This document shows, piece after piece, positions 56,001-64,000 of a DNA stretch of 64,000 nucleotides. Below the pieces are notes generated by a model. It had not been told where the DNA came from, searched no databases, and worked only from the letters and a program-made list of their open reading frames with translations. Source of the stretch: Tipula vernalis (taxonomy: Eukaryota; Arthropoda; Insecta; Diptera; Tipulidae); assembly GCA_958295665.1 (NCBI GenBank), contig OY282559.1, forward strand, positions 254,328,461-254,392,460, written 5' to 3'. Within the stretch, counting starts at the first letter, position 1; each line of letters starts with the position of its first letter. The translations under genes were made by a program, and so were the position numbers.

Positions 56001-58356
56001 ACATTTTCTCCACATCGGCAGATAAGGCAATACAATTTTCACGGAAGCGTAGGAGGATTGAGAACAATGTTTCTTGAGTTGTAGGCCCCACTGCCAAACA
56101 GTCATTCAAGGACATACCGGTACTAGTTTTCGCTGATCCATCGAAAACAACTCTGAGTGCGGTGGTCGTGCTACCTTTTCGTAATACACCATGATGTGGC
56201 AAATAAAACCCGTCATCCATGATTTCATCTTGAGTAATTTCTTCCATATGATGAAGGTTTTCATATTCCAGCATAAATGCCTTGTACAAAGTTGCGAATT
56301 GGGGGTCGCGAGTGAATCGACGTTCCGTGCTGCGAAGTCTGGCGATGGCAATGTTTAGTGATTAACCTAAATTACTCGGCGAACTCTTAAACGGCAAGCT
56401 AACAGTGAAACGTCCGTCCTGATTGATTTTTGTAGTGCTGGTAAAATGGTTTTCACTCAAGCTCTCTTCGGGCGTTAAAATGTCTTGTGGTGAACTAATT
56501 GATTCCAACTCCCAGAATTTTCTTAGCGTGTGATCAATATCGATGATTTGTGGTGAGTTATTCGCAACTCTCGTTAATAATTTAACAGTGTCATGGTTTG
56601 CTTTATTTAGTTTCCCAGCAACTATCCATCCTAGACTTGTTTTCTGTAAAACTGGCTGACTTGGATTCGATTTTATCTGGCCTTCTTCCAGGAGATCAAA
56701 GAAATAATCAGCTCCGATTAAAATATCGATATTTCCAGGATTATCGAAGTGTGGGTCAGCAAGCTGTATGTTGCGCCAGTGATTCCTGATCTTGTCACTT
56801 ATCTCGATACATGGTAACCCGCTAGTAATTTTTGGTAACACCAAAGCTTCTATTTCGATTTTTGAGTTCGGTTTAGACGACATGTTGGGCATGATTGTTA
56901 ATGTTACTATTCCCCTTGTAGTACCAGCTCCTGAGTGACCTACACCGCTGATGGATAATCGAGCATTTCGTCGGTGAAGATGCAACTGTTGAACACAAGC
57001 CTCTGTAACGAAGCTAGCCTGAGAGCCAGAGTCTAACAATGCTCGATATTTATGAGACCTGCCAGTTGCATCGGCGACATTAACCACTGCCGTTGGTAGA
57101 ATGGAATATTCCTGACCTCCTTGTGAGCATAGAGTAGTTACGGGTTCAGGAACATCGTGAGTTGAATTAGCCTCGCTTACTTGCTGAGTGTCTGATCCAT
57201 GTAGCAGTGTGTGATGCTTTCTGCGGCAAATGTGACATCGATATCTCGAAAGACATTTAAAAATTGGATGTTTCATGCTGGGGCAGTTGTAACATCTTTG
57301 TTCTAACTTTGCCCAATCCCTGCGTTGATTGGCGTTGAGCTCGTTGAAATTTTTACATTGAAATAACGAATGACTTTCGTTTTGGCACATCGCACATTTT
57401 GATTGAGTTTCGGTGAGCGATGGAGAGGTTGGGGTCCTGACGATATGACCCTTGAGCAGAGGTTTTTGCAGTATTCTTTTTGAGGTAGAAGCTAACGATT
57501 CTAGAATATCAACCCTTTTGGATAGAAACCCAAAAAAGTCAGACAGACGCGGACTTTCTAAATCAGCAGCACTTTGAGCCCATAAGGTTTTAGAGTTGTC
57601 ATCGAGTTTCTTCATTAATATGAAAATGAGCCATGGATCGCGAGATTCCGCATTATCGCCTAGCGCCTTGAGTCCACGAATGACTTCATCCGAGGTGTCC
57701 ATTAAACCTTTTATACTGACTGCAGTGGCGTTGTGAATTTGAGGTTGTTCCATGAATGTTCTTATAAAAGAGGTTATAATATGCTTTTTCCTGTCATATC
57801 GCTCCTTTAATTTAGTGAGGGCACCGATATAGTTTCCCTCTGTGATGCTTATATGACGGAGTAACACTGCAGCTTCTCCACGCAATACTCCCTTCAAGTA
57901 CTAAAACTTCTGTACTGGGTTTAAAGATGTTGATTCGTGGATGGTCGTGCAAAACAAATCATAGAATGATTGCCATTCTGCGTAGTCACCAGAAAAAGGG
58001 GGAATCTGAATTTTTGGTAACTTAACTTCGTTTTGTGTAACGTTCTGCGTTGCATTTAATGAAGTGTCGAGAATTGGATTGACGCTAAATGTTCTTGACC
58101 GAATTTGAGTATTGAGACCCGCAATGGCATTGTAATAATTCTCTTCGTAAATGTCATCAGCACTCTCGGTCTGGTCGAGAGCAAATATTTTGTTTTCAAT
58201 GGCTGTGAATTCTTCCATTAATTTCTCCACTCGCAGCAGCCGGGCTCGAAAGTCTTCAACAGGCGTGTTTGGATTTGCTTCGCGGATGAATTTCAAAATA
58301 TTTGTTAGTTTCGTCTTGTTGACAGACCGTAGATTTTTTAACGCTGGAAGCTCCAT
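53010..58356 (-). pseudogene. BEL-2 Gag-Pol polyprotein, interrupted
   Basis: The ATG at 58356 opens Gag (MELPALKNLRSVNKTKL), with KIQIPPFSGDYAEWQSFYDL, a stop at 57901-57903 (QKF*YLKG) and a continuing frame. Zinc knuckles (CAMC...H..C, CYNC..H...C, CHIC..HH) lie at about 57400-57200 and protease DSGS near 57035. There is a stop at 56362-56364 (NLG*SLN, compatible with GAA to TAA). RT starts with VVFDGSAKTSTG (about 56145) and is split by a short LINE tail at 55690-55850, then YVDDLM (about 55620). RNase H has MHGFCDAS, AWTDSK and NPADCASRG. Integrase has catalytic Asp in GIDYAGP (about 53940), Asp in FSDNGS (about 53745) and Glu in GGIWEAAIKS (about 53590). A TGA at 53184-53186 interrupts the DUF5641 domain. 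The frame ends at 53010. Confidence 0.92.
55690..55850 (-). mobile_element. 5'-truncated LINE tail inserted in BEL-2 RT
   Basis: On the minus strand the RT frame LATRS breaks into ARPLSKFKSLVFDFIKNNF and a stop, then about 100 bp of AT-rich sequence ending in (AAAT)n (plus strand TTTATTTATTTATTTATTTA at about 55693-55713). RT then resumes (LKEIAVQNQA) in another frame. A last-residue pattern S.FK..... plus a short tandem 3' tail points to the 3' end of a CR1-like LINE copy. The target duplication is 2 bp or less as read. Confidence 0.65.
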
Positions 58357-58655
58357 TGGGAATGCACTATGGTCACTTTAGTTCACTTAAACTTGAAATT
58401 TACAAGTATTATGCCGATAATAATGTTTGAGATTCGAAACTTGACGATGAATAATTATATCAACGTTTATTCACGTCGAGTTTTAATTGTGAAGCTTGTA
58501 ATTTACTGAGATTGTGTCCAAATATTTTTAACAAATTTGTAAAATTTGCAAATGGCGGCTCCACGTTTTCGTTACTGATTGAAAAATGGCTTCCCGTTGT
58601 CGCTTTGGTAGTGTGGCTGTCTGATGTGAGGTTAACTGCTTGAGACTTGTTCAAG

Positions 58656-58673
58656 ATCCGGCTCGAAGGACCA
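58656..58673 (-). promoter_or_regulatory. BEL-2 primer binding site, tRNA-Tyr type
   Basis: The reverse complement TGGTCCTTCGAGCCGGAT lies three bases inside the 5' LTR and is identical to the BEL-1 site. Confidence 0.85.
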
Positions 58674-58676
58674 AAA

Positions 58677-59441
58677 TGTTGGATGCAAACGCTTACCGAT
58701 GATTTCCACAATGAGCAATGTCAATTGGTTCAATTGACTGAATTGTAAACGCTCGCGAATGGTATCCAAGAGATTGCTATTTGAGCGTGGACTGTATTTT
58801 CTTTTATAATTTTGCGCCTTACACAAATTAAATCTTCTCACAATTGCATTAAAACAAAGAGAATTGTGTTTATATATTCAATATTTTATTATTTGCAATT
58901 AATTTATTTGTGTTAAAAATGGTTTTTTATTGAACGTTTGAGTAGCACTGTCTGTATTTCCACCTTTTTTTTTTTTTTTTTTTTTTTTTCACCAAAAAAA
59001 GAATACGTCAAATTAATTCAAGTGGTCGTGGTGGAAACTACAATTTCGATATATTTAGAGATTCGAGATTATTTCATAATTTGTTATTTCGTCATATAAA
59101 ATATTAGAATTCCTCTACTTGCAATTTTGACAGATTTTTTAGTTGTCAAAACAATTATAAAATCGAGGTGAGAATAACTTAATTTAATTTACATATAATT
59201 ATTACTGATTAATTAATACTAATAATATTTTTTAGATACAAATTGTAATTGGAATATCTTGAGATAAGTAGTAAATGTTAGTAAAAATAATATATTTGTA
59301 ATTATAATGTTTTGATGTTTGTTTTGTTTCAGCTCAGCTGATGTGATAATGCAGTGAACAGATGATGTTGGACGGTGGATACCATATGTATGCCAATCTT
59401 TTTTTGTAGGGTTTTTTTATTTTCAGGATGAAGTCTTAACA
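58677..59441 (-). repeat. BEL-2 5' LTR (765 bp)
   Basis: The partner of 52204-52974. Differences seen are a 6-bp indel near 58875 (TATATATTCAATA against TATAAATTATATCCAATA), T-run length and G/T near 59312. It is followed by TGAAC (59442-59446). Confidence 0.95.
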
Positions 59442-59446
59442 TGAAC

Positions 59447-60302
59447 AGTATTCGGATATATTCTCTCTAGAGGGAGATAAATTAACAGTCAATTCATTTC
59501 ATAAGCAAAAGATTGCCCTATCTGATGGCAACCCAGTATATGGTATGTGAAAAACTATCGGATTCCTCAAATGCATAAGCAAGAGATTAAACGACAAGTG
59601 CAAGGTATGTTGTACGATGGAATGATTGAGAACTCATTTTCACCATACAATTCTCCGTTGCTTCTGGTGCCAAAAAAATTGGAGAGTTGTTGTTGACTAT
59701 CGACATATAAACAAAAAGGTGATATCTGATATATTTCCCTTGCCTGGGATAGGTGAAATTCTCGATCAGCTAGGAAGAGCGAAATATTTTTCTATTTTGG
59801 ATCTGAAATCAGGATTTCATCAAATTGAAGTTGAACAGAATTCCCGTGATGTAACAGTATTTTCTACAAACTCAGGACACTATCATTTTAGAATATTACC
59901 TTTCGGATTAAAAATATCCACAAACAGCTTTCAACGCATGATGAATGTAGAAACCTGAAAGTGCCTTTTTATATATTGATGATTTGGTAATATTTGGTTG
60001 TTCATTACGTCACCATAATTCAAATTTAATAAAAGTTTTCAACGCTTTCGGGATTATAATTTGAAATTGAACCCAAGAAAATGCAGATTTCTACAAACCG
60101 ATGTTATTTACCTGGGTCATCATATATCAGGTCGTGGTATTCTACCCGACCCATCAAAATATAATGTTATTAAACAATATCCCGTGCCAGAGAATGCTGA
60201 TGATGTGAGAATATTTGTAGCTTTTTGTAACTATTATCGACGATTTGTCAAAAATTTTGCGGAAATTGCTAACCCATTAAATATGTTATTGAGAAAGAAT
60301 AC
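59447..60302 (+). pseudogene. gypsy reverse transcriptase (interrupted element, continued)
   Basis: After BEL-2 the frame resumes with AGTATTCGGATATATTCTC (EQYSDIFSLEGD). RT follows with WRVVVDYRHINKKVISDIFP, YFSILDLKSGFHQIEV and YHFRILPFGLK. After a shift near 59955, YIDDLVIFG (about 59970-59996) carries the catalytic Asp pair, then KCRFLQTDVIYLGHHIS and YYRRFVKNFAEIANPLNMLL. It is cut by BEL-3 at 60302/60303 just before RNase H. Several frameshifts and stops are present. Confidence 0.85.
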
Positions 60303-61005
60303 TGATACGACTCTGCTTAATCCGCTTGCTTTTCCACAAACCCGCGTGATTCCTTAATAGAAATTTCCCAAATTCCTTTAGTCCGAAACTATAACCCCTT
60401 TTTCCAATACAAAACCCAAAATTCCCTTTTTCACGATTAATTAATTTATTTTACTTTACTCTTTCGATCTCTACACCACTATCATCTTTTTTATATTAAT
60501 TCCACATTTTTTATATTCCTTCTTTTTTCTATTACCACGACATACATATTCCTTATATACTTTTCATATTATATACATTTCTTTTGCATACATATTTTCT
60601 ATGTACACAAATACTATTACAATTTTAAACGTAACATTTATCTCTACAGGATCGCATAGAAGATGCTGCTTTTTTATACAATGCAAATTATATTATTTTC
60701 TACTACTCTATGGTTTTCCTTTTACGGCCGTAACAACCTGGCCACCTTGAGGGACGGAGTTCCTCAAAATCCTGTACTGATGTTCTTCTGTCATACTATA
60801 GTTTCTTCTCCTTACGGCCGTAACAACCTGGCCACCTTGAGGGACGACGTTCCTCCAACCTCTTTATTGGTGTTCTCTACAACTTTGCTTTTCTTGTTTC
60901 CGCTTGGTTCGTTCTTAACATTCAGCATTCGCTCGAGGACACTGGGAAAACCCCCAAAAAAAACCTTTCCGCAAAAAATGAGGAAAACCAGTGTCGAATG
61001 TTACG
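60303..61005 (-). repeat. BEL-3 3' LTR (about 700 bp), with a 90-bp internal duplication
   Basis: On the minus strand it ends ...CGTATCA at the gypsy border. The other border lies next to the polypurine tract at about 61003-61005 and is uncertain because no second LTR is visible. TTACGGCCGTAACAACCTGG...GAGGGACG occurs at 60722 and 60812, a 90-bp period. The open frames on the plus strand here are not considered genes. Confidence 0.7.
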
Positions 61006-61011
61006 AACCCC

Positions 61012-63999
61012 TTAATCGACGGGCAGCAGACATAGTTGGGTGATGGGTCGCACTAATTCACCCTTTTCCGTCTTCACCTTACACGTTCGTATCTTCCCAT
61101 CCCGTCCCGGATAAACTTCAATTATCCTGGCCATCATCCATCTGCTTGGGGGTGTTATCTCGTTCTTTATGAATACTAGGTCTCCGATTTTCAACTCTCG
61201 CTCAACCTCCGCCCACTTGTTACGACGTTGCTGTTCCGATATATATTCTTGGGTCCAACGGTTCCAGAATTGCTGCTGTAGTTGCTGTATTTTTTGCCAT
61301 GCCGACAACCTGTTCATGGGTACTTCCACCAACAACGTTTCGTACGGTGATATGATGGGCTGACCCGTCAGGAAATGCCCTGGTGATAGCACTGACAAAT
61401 CAGTAGGGTCATCGCTTATTGGTGTCAATGGTCTGGAATTCAGGCAAGCTGCTATTTTCGCCAGTAGCGTGGCTAGCTCCTCATATGTGTACAACTGCGC
61501 TCCTCCAACTCGCTTGAGATGATGCTTCATTGATTTGACGGCGGCTTCCCATAACCCGCCATGATGAGGGGCGTTGGGTGGGTTATAATGCCACTGAATG
61601 GAGTGGGATTGCAGGTGTTCTGCTACTGCTGAATTTTGCCATAATTCGAATGCCTCTCGCAATATTCTGTTCGCCCCCACGAAATTGGTACCGTTGTCGC
61701 TATACATATGGTGGACTGCACCAGCCCGTAGGTTTATAAACCTGGTCAGGGAGGCGACGAATGAATGGGCATCCATTTTACTTACTAGCTCGAGGTGTAC
61801 CGCTTTGTACACCATACATACGAATACTGCGATATAACCTTTGACTGTTACATTCCGACTTTGCTTTAATTGAACTGGTCCCGCATAATCGACGCCACAA
61901 TGGTAGAACGCTGGCGTTGGTGATAACCTATATCCTGGTAGGTCGGCCATTAGCTGTTGAGCTGCCTGTTGCCGGTGTCGACAGCATGTCACACATTTAT
62001 GTATCATTCCTCGTATCAATACACGACTTCGTAATATCCAATATTTCTTCCTTAAATATTGTGTACAAAGTTGCGCGCCCCCGTGGCATAGTTCCTTATG
62101 AGCCCTTTCGGCTATTCTCCTGCTTATTAAGGCCCCTGGATCCAATACTATTGGTCTGCGCTGCTCTACTGACAACTGTGCATTCCCCAATCTTCCCGTT
62201 ATTCTTACCAAACCTTTCTCGTCCATCCATGGCGTCAGCATCCATAGTCGGCTGGATCTCGATATAGCCTTCCCATTTTGTATTGCCTTGTATTCTTCCG
62301 GGAAAGATTGCTTCTGAGAGGCAATCAACCAGTAGTTCAAGCCATTGTCGATTTCTTCAATGGTTAGCTTCTTCACTGGTATCTCCACTTCCTTTATTTT
62401 TATAATTATTTCGTTCCCGTTGCCTGGTAATTGCAACACCTCGGGCGTATTTAATAGTCCCCCTCTTGTATCTTTATCATTACCTCTCCGCTTATATATA
62501 GGTGCGAAACATTGCCTACAAAATCGAATCACATATGCGGTAATTCTGCAGACAGATTCTATAGATGACACCTTTTCCAACAGACTCTTCGTTTCATCCT
62601 CCTCTAATCGGACGGTCATGAAAACGTTACTAACTTCTGTCGATCGTTCTCTGCATTCCGTTCGGACTTGGCTGTGGGTTTCCAAATCAATCCTTCTGGG
62701 GGTCCAGTCTGGCCATTCCTCTCTAGTACCTTCCAACATTGCTGGTCCTTGCCACCACAACTTGTTGTTTATCAAATTCTCCGCTTTTATTCCACGGGAG
62801 ATTAAATCTGCTGGGTTATTTTCCGATTTAATATGCCGGAATTGCTCTACTATCGTTCCCCTCAGGATTCGGCTCACCCGATTAGCCACGAATGTCCTTA
62901 GCTCGTTGACCGGTTTCCTCAACCAATATAGTACAATTTCCGAGTCCGTCCATATATATATATTGGCTTCCTTGAACATGGGTGTTTCCATTAGCCTGGG
63001 AATTAGTTTAGTCCCCAGTTCAACTGCGCATAGCTCCAATCTCGGAATTGTGACCAATTTGATAGGGGCTACTCTACTCCGGGAACATAACAACTTAGCT
63101 GACCATTGATCTCCGACACATACTCTGGCGTAGACCACCGCTCCATATGCCTTGGTCGAGGCGTCTGAAAATATGTGAATCTGCATCCTGCGGCTAGCAG
63201 ATGTCTCCAGCCATCTGGGTATCCTTAATTCGTTGATAAACTTAAGTTCGTCATAGAATATCTTCCACTCCTGCCTCAAGGATGTCGGCAAGGATTCGTC
63301 CCAACTGCTGCCCATACGCCACAGCTCTTGAATGAACAACTTTGCTTTCATTGTAACTGGCGTCACCCATCCCTGTGGATCAAACACCCTCGCTGCTTCG
63401 CTTGTTATGTAACGCTTTGTCATGAGATTCGGTCGATCCCGCTCTTGCACCTTAAATCGAAATTCATCTTCCACGAAATCCCAAATGACCCCTAGTACAC
63501 TCGTGTTGTTTTGTAGTTCGACAACCTTTGCTTCCATCTCCTCCTCCATTACCTTCAAGCAATTGGAACGCCATTTTGTTAATTCGAATCCACCTCCTCG
63601 AAGTATTTTTGTTACATCCTTCTTTAACTCCATCGCCTCACCTTCCGATTCCACTGATGCTAACATGTCATCCATGTAGAAATCCTCGTTCACCACCTGA
63701 GCTGCCTTCGGCTTCTTCTTAACTGCTTCAACGGCACATTGATTTAAGGCCTTGACTGCCAAATATGGTGATGAGGCTAGCCCATATGTCACTACTGTTA
63801 GCCAATAATCTCGGAGTGGCTCGTTAGGGTCCGCTCGCCACACAATTCGCTGTAGATTCCAATGAATAGGTTGAATTCGTACTTGTCGGAACATTTTACA
63901 AATATCGGCCGATATTGCTATTCTCCCAGTGCGGAATTTGATTATTATGTCGAGCAGGTCCTTTTGAAGTCGTGGTCCTATGTATTGAATGTCGTTCAA
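61012..63999 (-). CDS. BEL-3 Pol (RT, RNase H, integrase, DUF5641), open through the window edge
   Basis: 995 codons without a stop, 5' end outside the window. From the right: RT with ISADICKMFRQV and the palm motif YMDDML (about 63675-63690); Pao RNase H with IHIFSDAS (about 63175), IWTDSE and NPADLISRG. The integrase zinc region is CHGGAQ...CVTCCRHR (about 62090-61970), with core Asp in GVDYAGP (about 61885), Asp in YSDNGT (about 61690) and Glu in GGLWEAAVKS (about 61555). A DUF5641 domain (LKIGDLVFIKNE, ARIIEVYPGRDG) and a TAA at 61012-61014 follow. There is no Env part. All catalytic residues seen are intact, which suggests a recently active copy. It makes cDNA and integrates it into the host genome in this family. 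Confidence 0.93.
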   Translation of the reverse strand: MNDIQYIGPRLQKDLLDIIIKFRTGRIAISADICKMFRQVRIQPIHWNLQRIVWRADPNEPLRDYWLTVVTYGLASSPYLAVKALNQCAVEAVKKKPKAAQVVNEDFYMDDMLASVESEGEAMELKKDVTKILRGGGFELTKWRSNCLKVMEEEMEAKVVELQNNTSVLGVIWDFVEDEFRFKVQERDRPNLMTKRYITSEAARVFDPQGWVTPVTMKAKLFIQELWRMGSSWDESLPTSLRQEWKIFYDELKFINELRIPRWLETSASRRMQIHIFSDASTKAYGAVVYARVCVGDQWSAKLLCSRSRVAPIKLVTIPRLELCAVELGTKLIPRLMETPMFKEANIYIWTDSEIVLYWLRKPVNELRTFVANRVSRILRGTIVEQFRHIKSENNPADLISRGIKAENLINNKLWWQGPAMLEGTREEWPDWTPRRIDLETHSQVRTECRERSTEVSNVFMTVRLEEDETKSLLEKVSSIESVCRITAYVIRFCRQCFAPIYKRRGNDKDTRGGLLNTPEVLQLPGNGNEIIIKIKEVEIPVKKLTIEEIDNGLNYWLIASQKQSFPEEYKAIQNGKAISRSSRLWMLTPWMDEKGLVRITGRLGNAQLSVEQRRPIVLDPGALISRRIAERAHKELCHGGAQLCTQYLRKKYWILRSRVLIRGMIHKCVTCCRHRQQAAQQLMADLPGYRLSPTPAFYHCGVDYAGPVQLKQSRNVTVKGYIAVFVCMVYKAVHLELVSKMDAHSFVASLTRFINLRAGAVHHMYSDNGTNFVGANRILREAFELWQNSAVAEHLQSHSIQWHYNPPNAPHHGGLWEAAVKSMKHHLKRVGGAQLYTYEELATLLAKIAACLNSRPLTPISDDPTDLSVLSPGHFLTGQPIISPYETLLVEVPMNRLSAWQKIQQLQQQFWNRWTQEYISEQQRRNKWAEVERELKIGDLVFIKNEITPPSRWMMARIIEVYPGRDGKIRTCKVKTEKGELVRPITQLCLLPVD

Positions 64000-64000
64000 T

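Larger units (their letters stand above)
52204..59441 (-). mobile_element. BEL-2: complete BEL/Pao LTR retrotransposon without env
   Basis: 7238 bp on the minus strand, inserted in the gypsy element with the 5-bp duplication TGAAC. LTRs are 52204-52974 (3') and 58677-59441 (5'); primer site at 58656-58673; polypurine tract at about 52975-52990. One gag-pol frame ends shortly after the DUF5641 domain, so unlike BEL-1 there is no Env part. The LTRs differ by a 6-bp indel, poly-T length and about one substitution, so it is young, although the coding part has several lesions including a LINE insertion. Confidence 0.95.
49989..60302 (+). mobile_element. gypsy (Ty3-like, 412/mdg1-type) element, interrupted by BEL-2 and BEL-3
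   Basis: Gag (49989-51440), protease (51480-51836), linker (to 52203), then BEL-2, then reverse transcriptase (59447-60302) and BEL-3. The reading resumes after BEL-2 directly beyond the duplicated TGAAC. The element's 3' part lies beyond BEL-3, outside the window. Numerous stops and shifts in gag and RT show that it is long dead. The 412/mdg1-type label rests on domain wording and is tentative. Confidence 0.8.
60303..64000 (-). mobile_element. BEL-3: BEL/Pao retrotransposon, 3' part, runs out of the window
   Basis: Inserted in the gypsy RT at 60302/60303. It comprises the 3' LTR (60303 to about 61005), a short purine-rich tract (TTAAGGGG on the minus strand) and the pol frame 61012-63999. 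The remainder, including gag, 5' LTR and second target duplication, lies beyond 64000. Confidence 0.85.

Noticed and set aside
60663..61043. 126-codon plus-strand open frame with a repeated block
   Set aside because: It lies in the BEL-3 LTR and crosses into the polypurine tract. The repeated peptide is only the 90-bp duplication.
62345..63109. 254-codon plus-strand open frame
   Set aside because: It is the antisense shadow of the BEL-3 pol frame: Ser/Leu-rich, with no motif of its own.

Overview
The window looks like repeat-dense, AT-rich DNA from an insect, most probably a fly (Diptera). The reasons are full BEL/Pao retrotransposons primed by a tRNA-Tyr-type site, a PIF/Harbinger transposase with a MADF/BESS partner gene, Tc1 and pogo/Tigger elements, gypsy/errantivirus remains, a Helentron-type endonuclease relic, and short (62-67 base) introns. 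The species call is inference. No tRNA, rRNA or CRISPR was seen. Only one stretch (28560-30303, minus) looks like a non-transposon gene with an intron, and I do not recognise it.

Layout. 1-2320: simple and degenerate repeats with an Env-like retroviral relic. 2325-6460: a PIF/Harbinger neighbourhood, with two unlinked, oppositely oriented halves of MADF/BESS genes, an almost intact two-exon transposase and several inverted-repeat elements, one of them inserted in the arm of another. 6927-16000: an old repeat split by BEL-1 (7294-15876, 5-bp duplication CAATT), an env-carrying BEL with one long gag-pol-env frame broken by four stops. 16552-22275: Tc1-like elements. 22286-24020: ATACCATC-type satellite and a ~100-bp repeat family. 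24028-24740: a dead Harbinger transposase. 24742-27931: a 3.2-kb element with ~300-bp terminal inverted repeats whose only protein is a decayed FEN/XPG-like nuclease with a CXC (tesmin-type) zinc domain; this is the most unusual object here. 28560-30303: the unknown gene. 30530-32250: fold-back arrays. 32340-33450: LINE and errantivirus fragments. 33720-36102: a 173-bp satellite, then a second copy of the 19241-21857 transposon nest. 36382-38934: a non-autonomous element with P-like ends and a 7-bp duplication, sitting in a second, inverted copy of the old repeat that BEL-1 split. 41469-42970: gypsy and BEL fragments. 43150-46643: satellites and an inverted-repeat element. 46664-48171: a pogo/Tigger 5' half joined to a Helentron-type endonuclease tail. 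49989-60302: a gypsy (Ty3-like) element interrupted by BEL-2 (52204-59441, duplication TGAAC) and by BEL-3 (60303 to beyond the window end), whose visible 995-codon frame is uninterrupted.

How it fits together: the region is a nest of insertions. Order can be read directly in several places. The old repeat preceded BEL-1 (copy A) and the P-like element (copy B). The gypsy element preceded BEL-2 and BEL-3, and BEL-2 was then hit by a short LINE tail. The two LTRs of BEL-1 and of BEL-2 are nearly identical, so these insertions are young, yet both already carry stops. BEL-3 looks the most intact.
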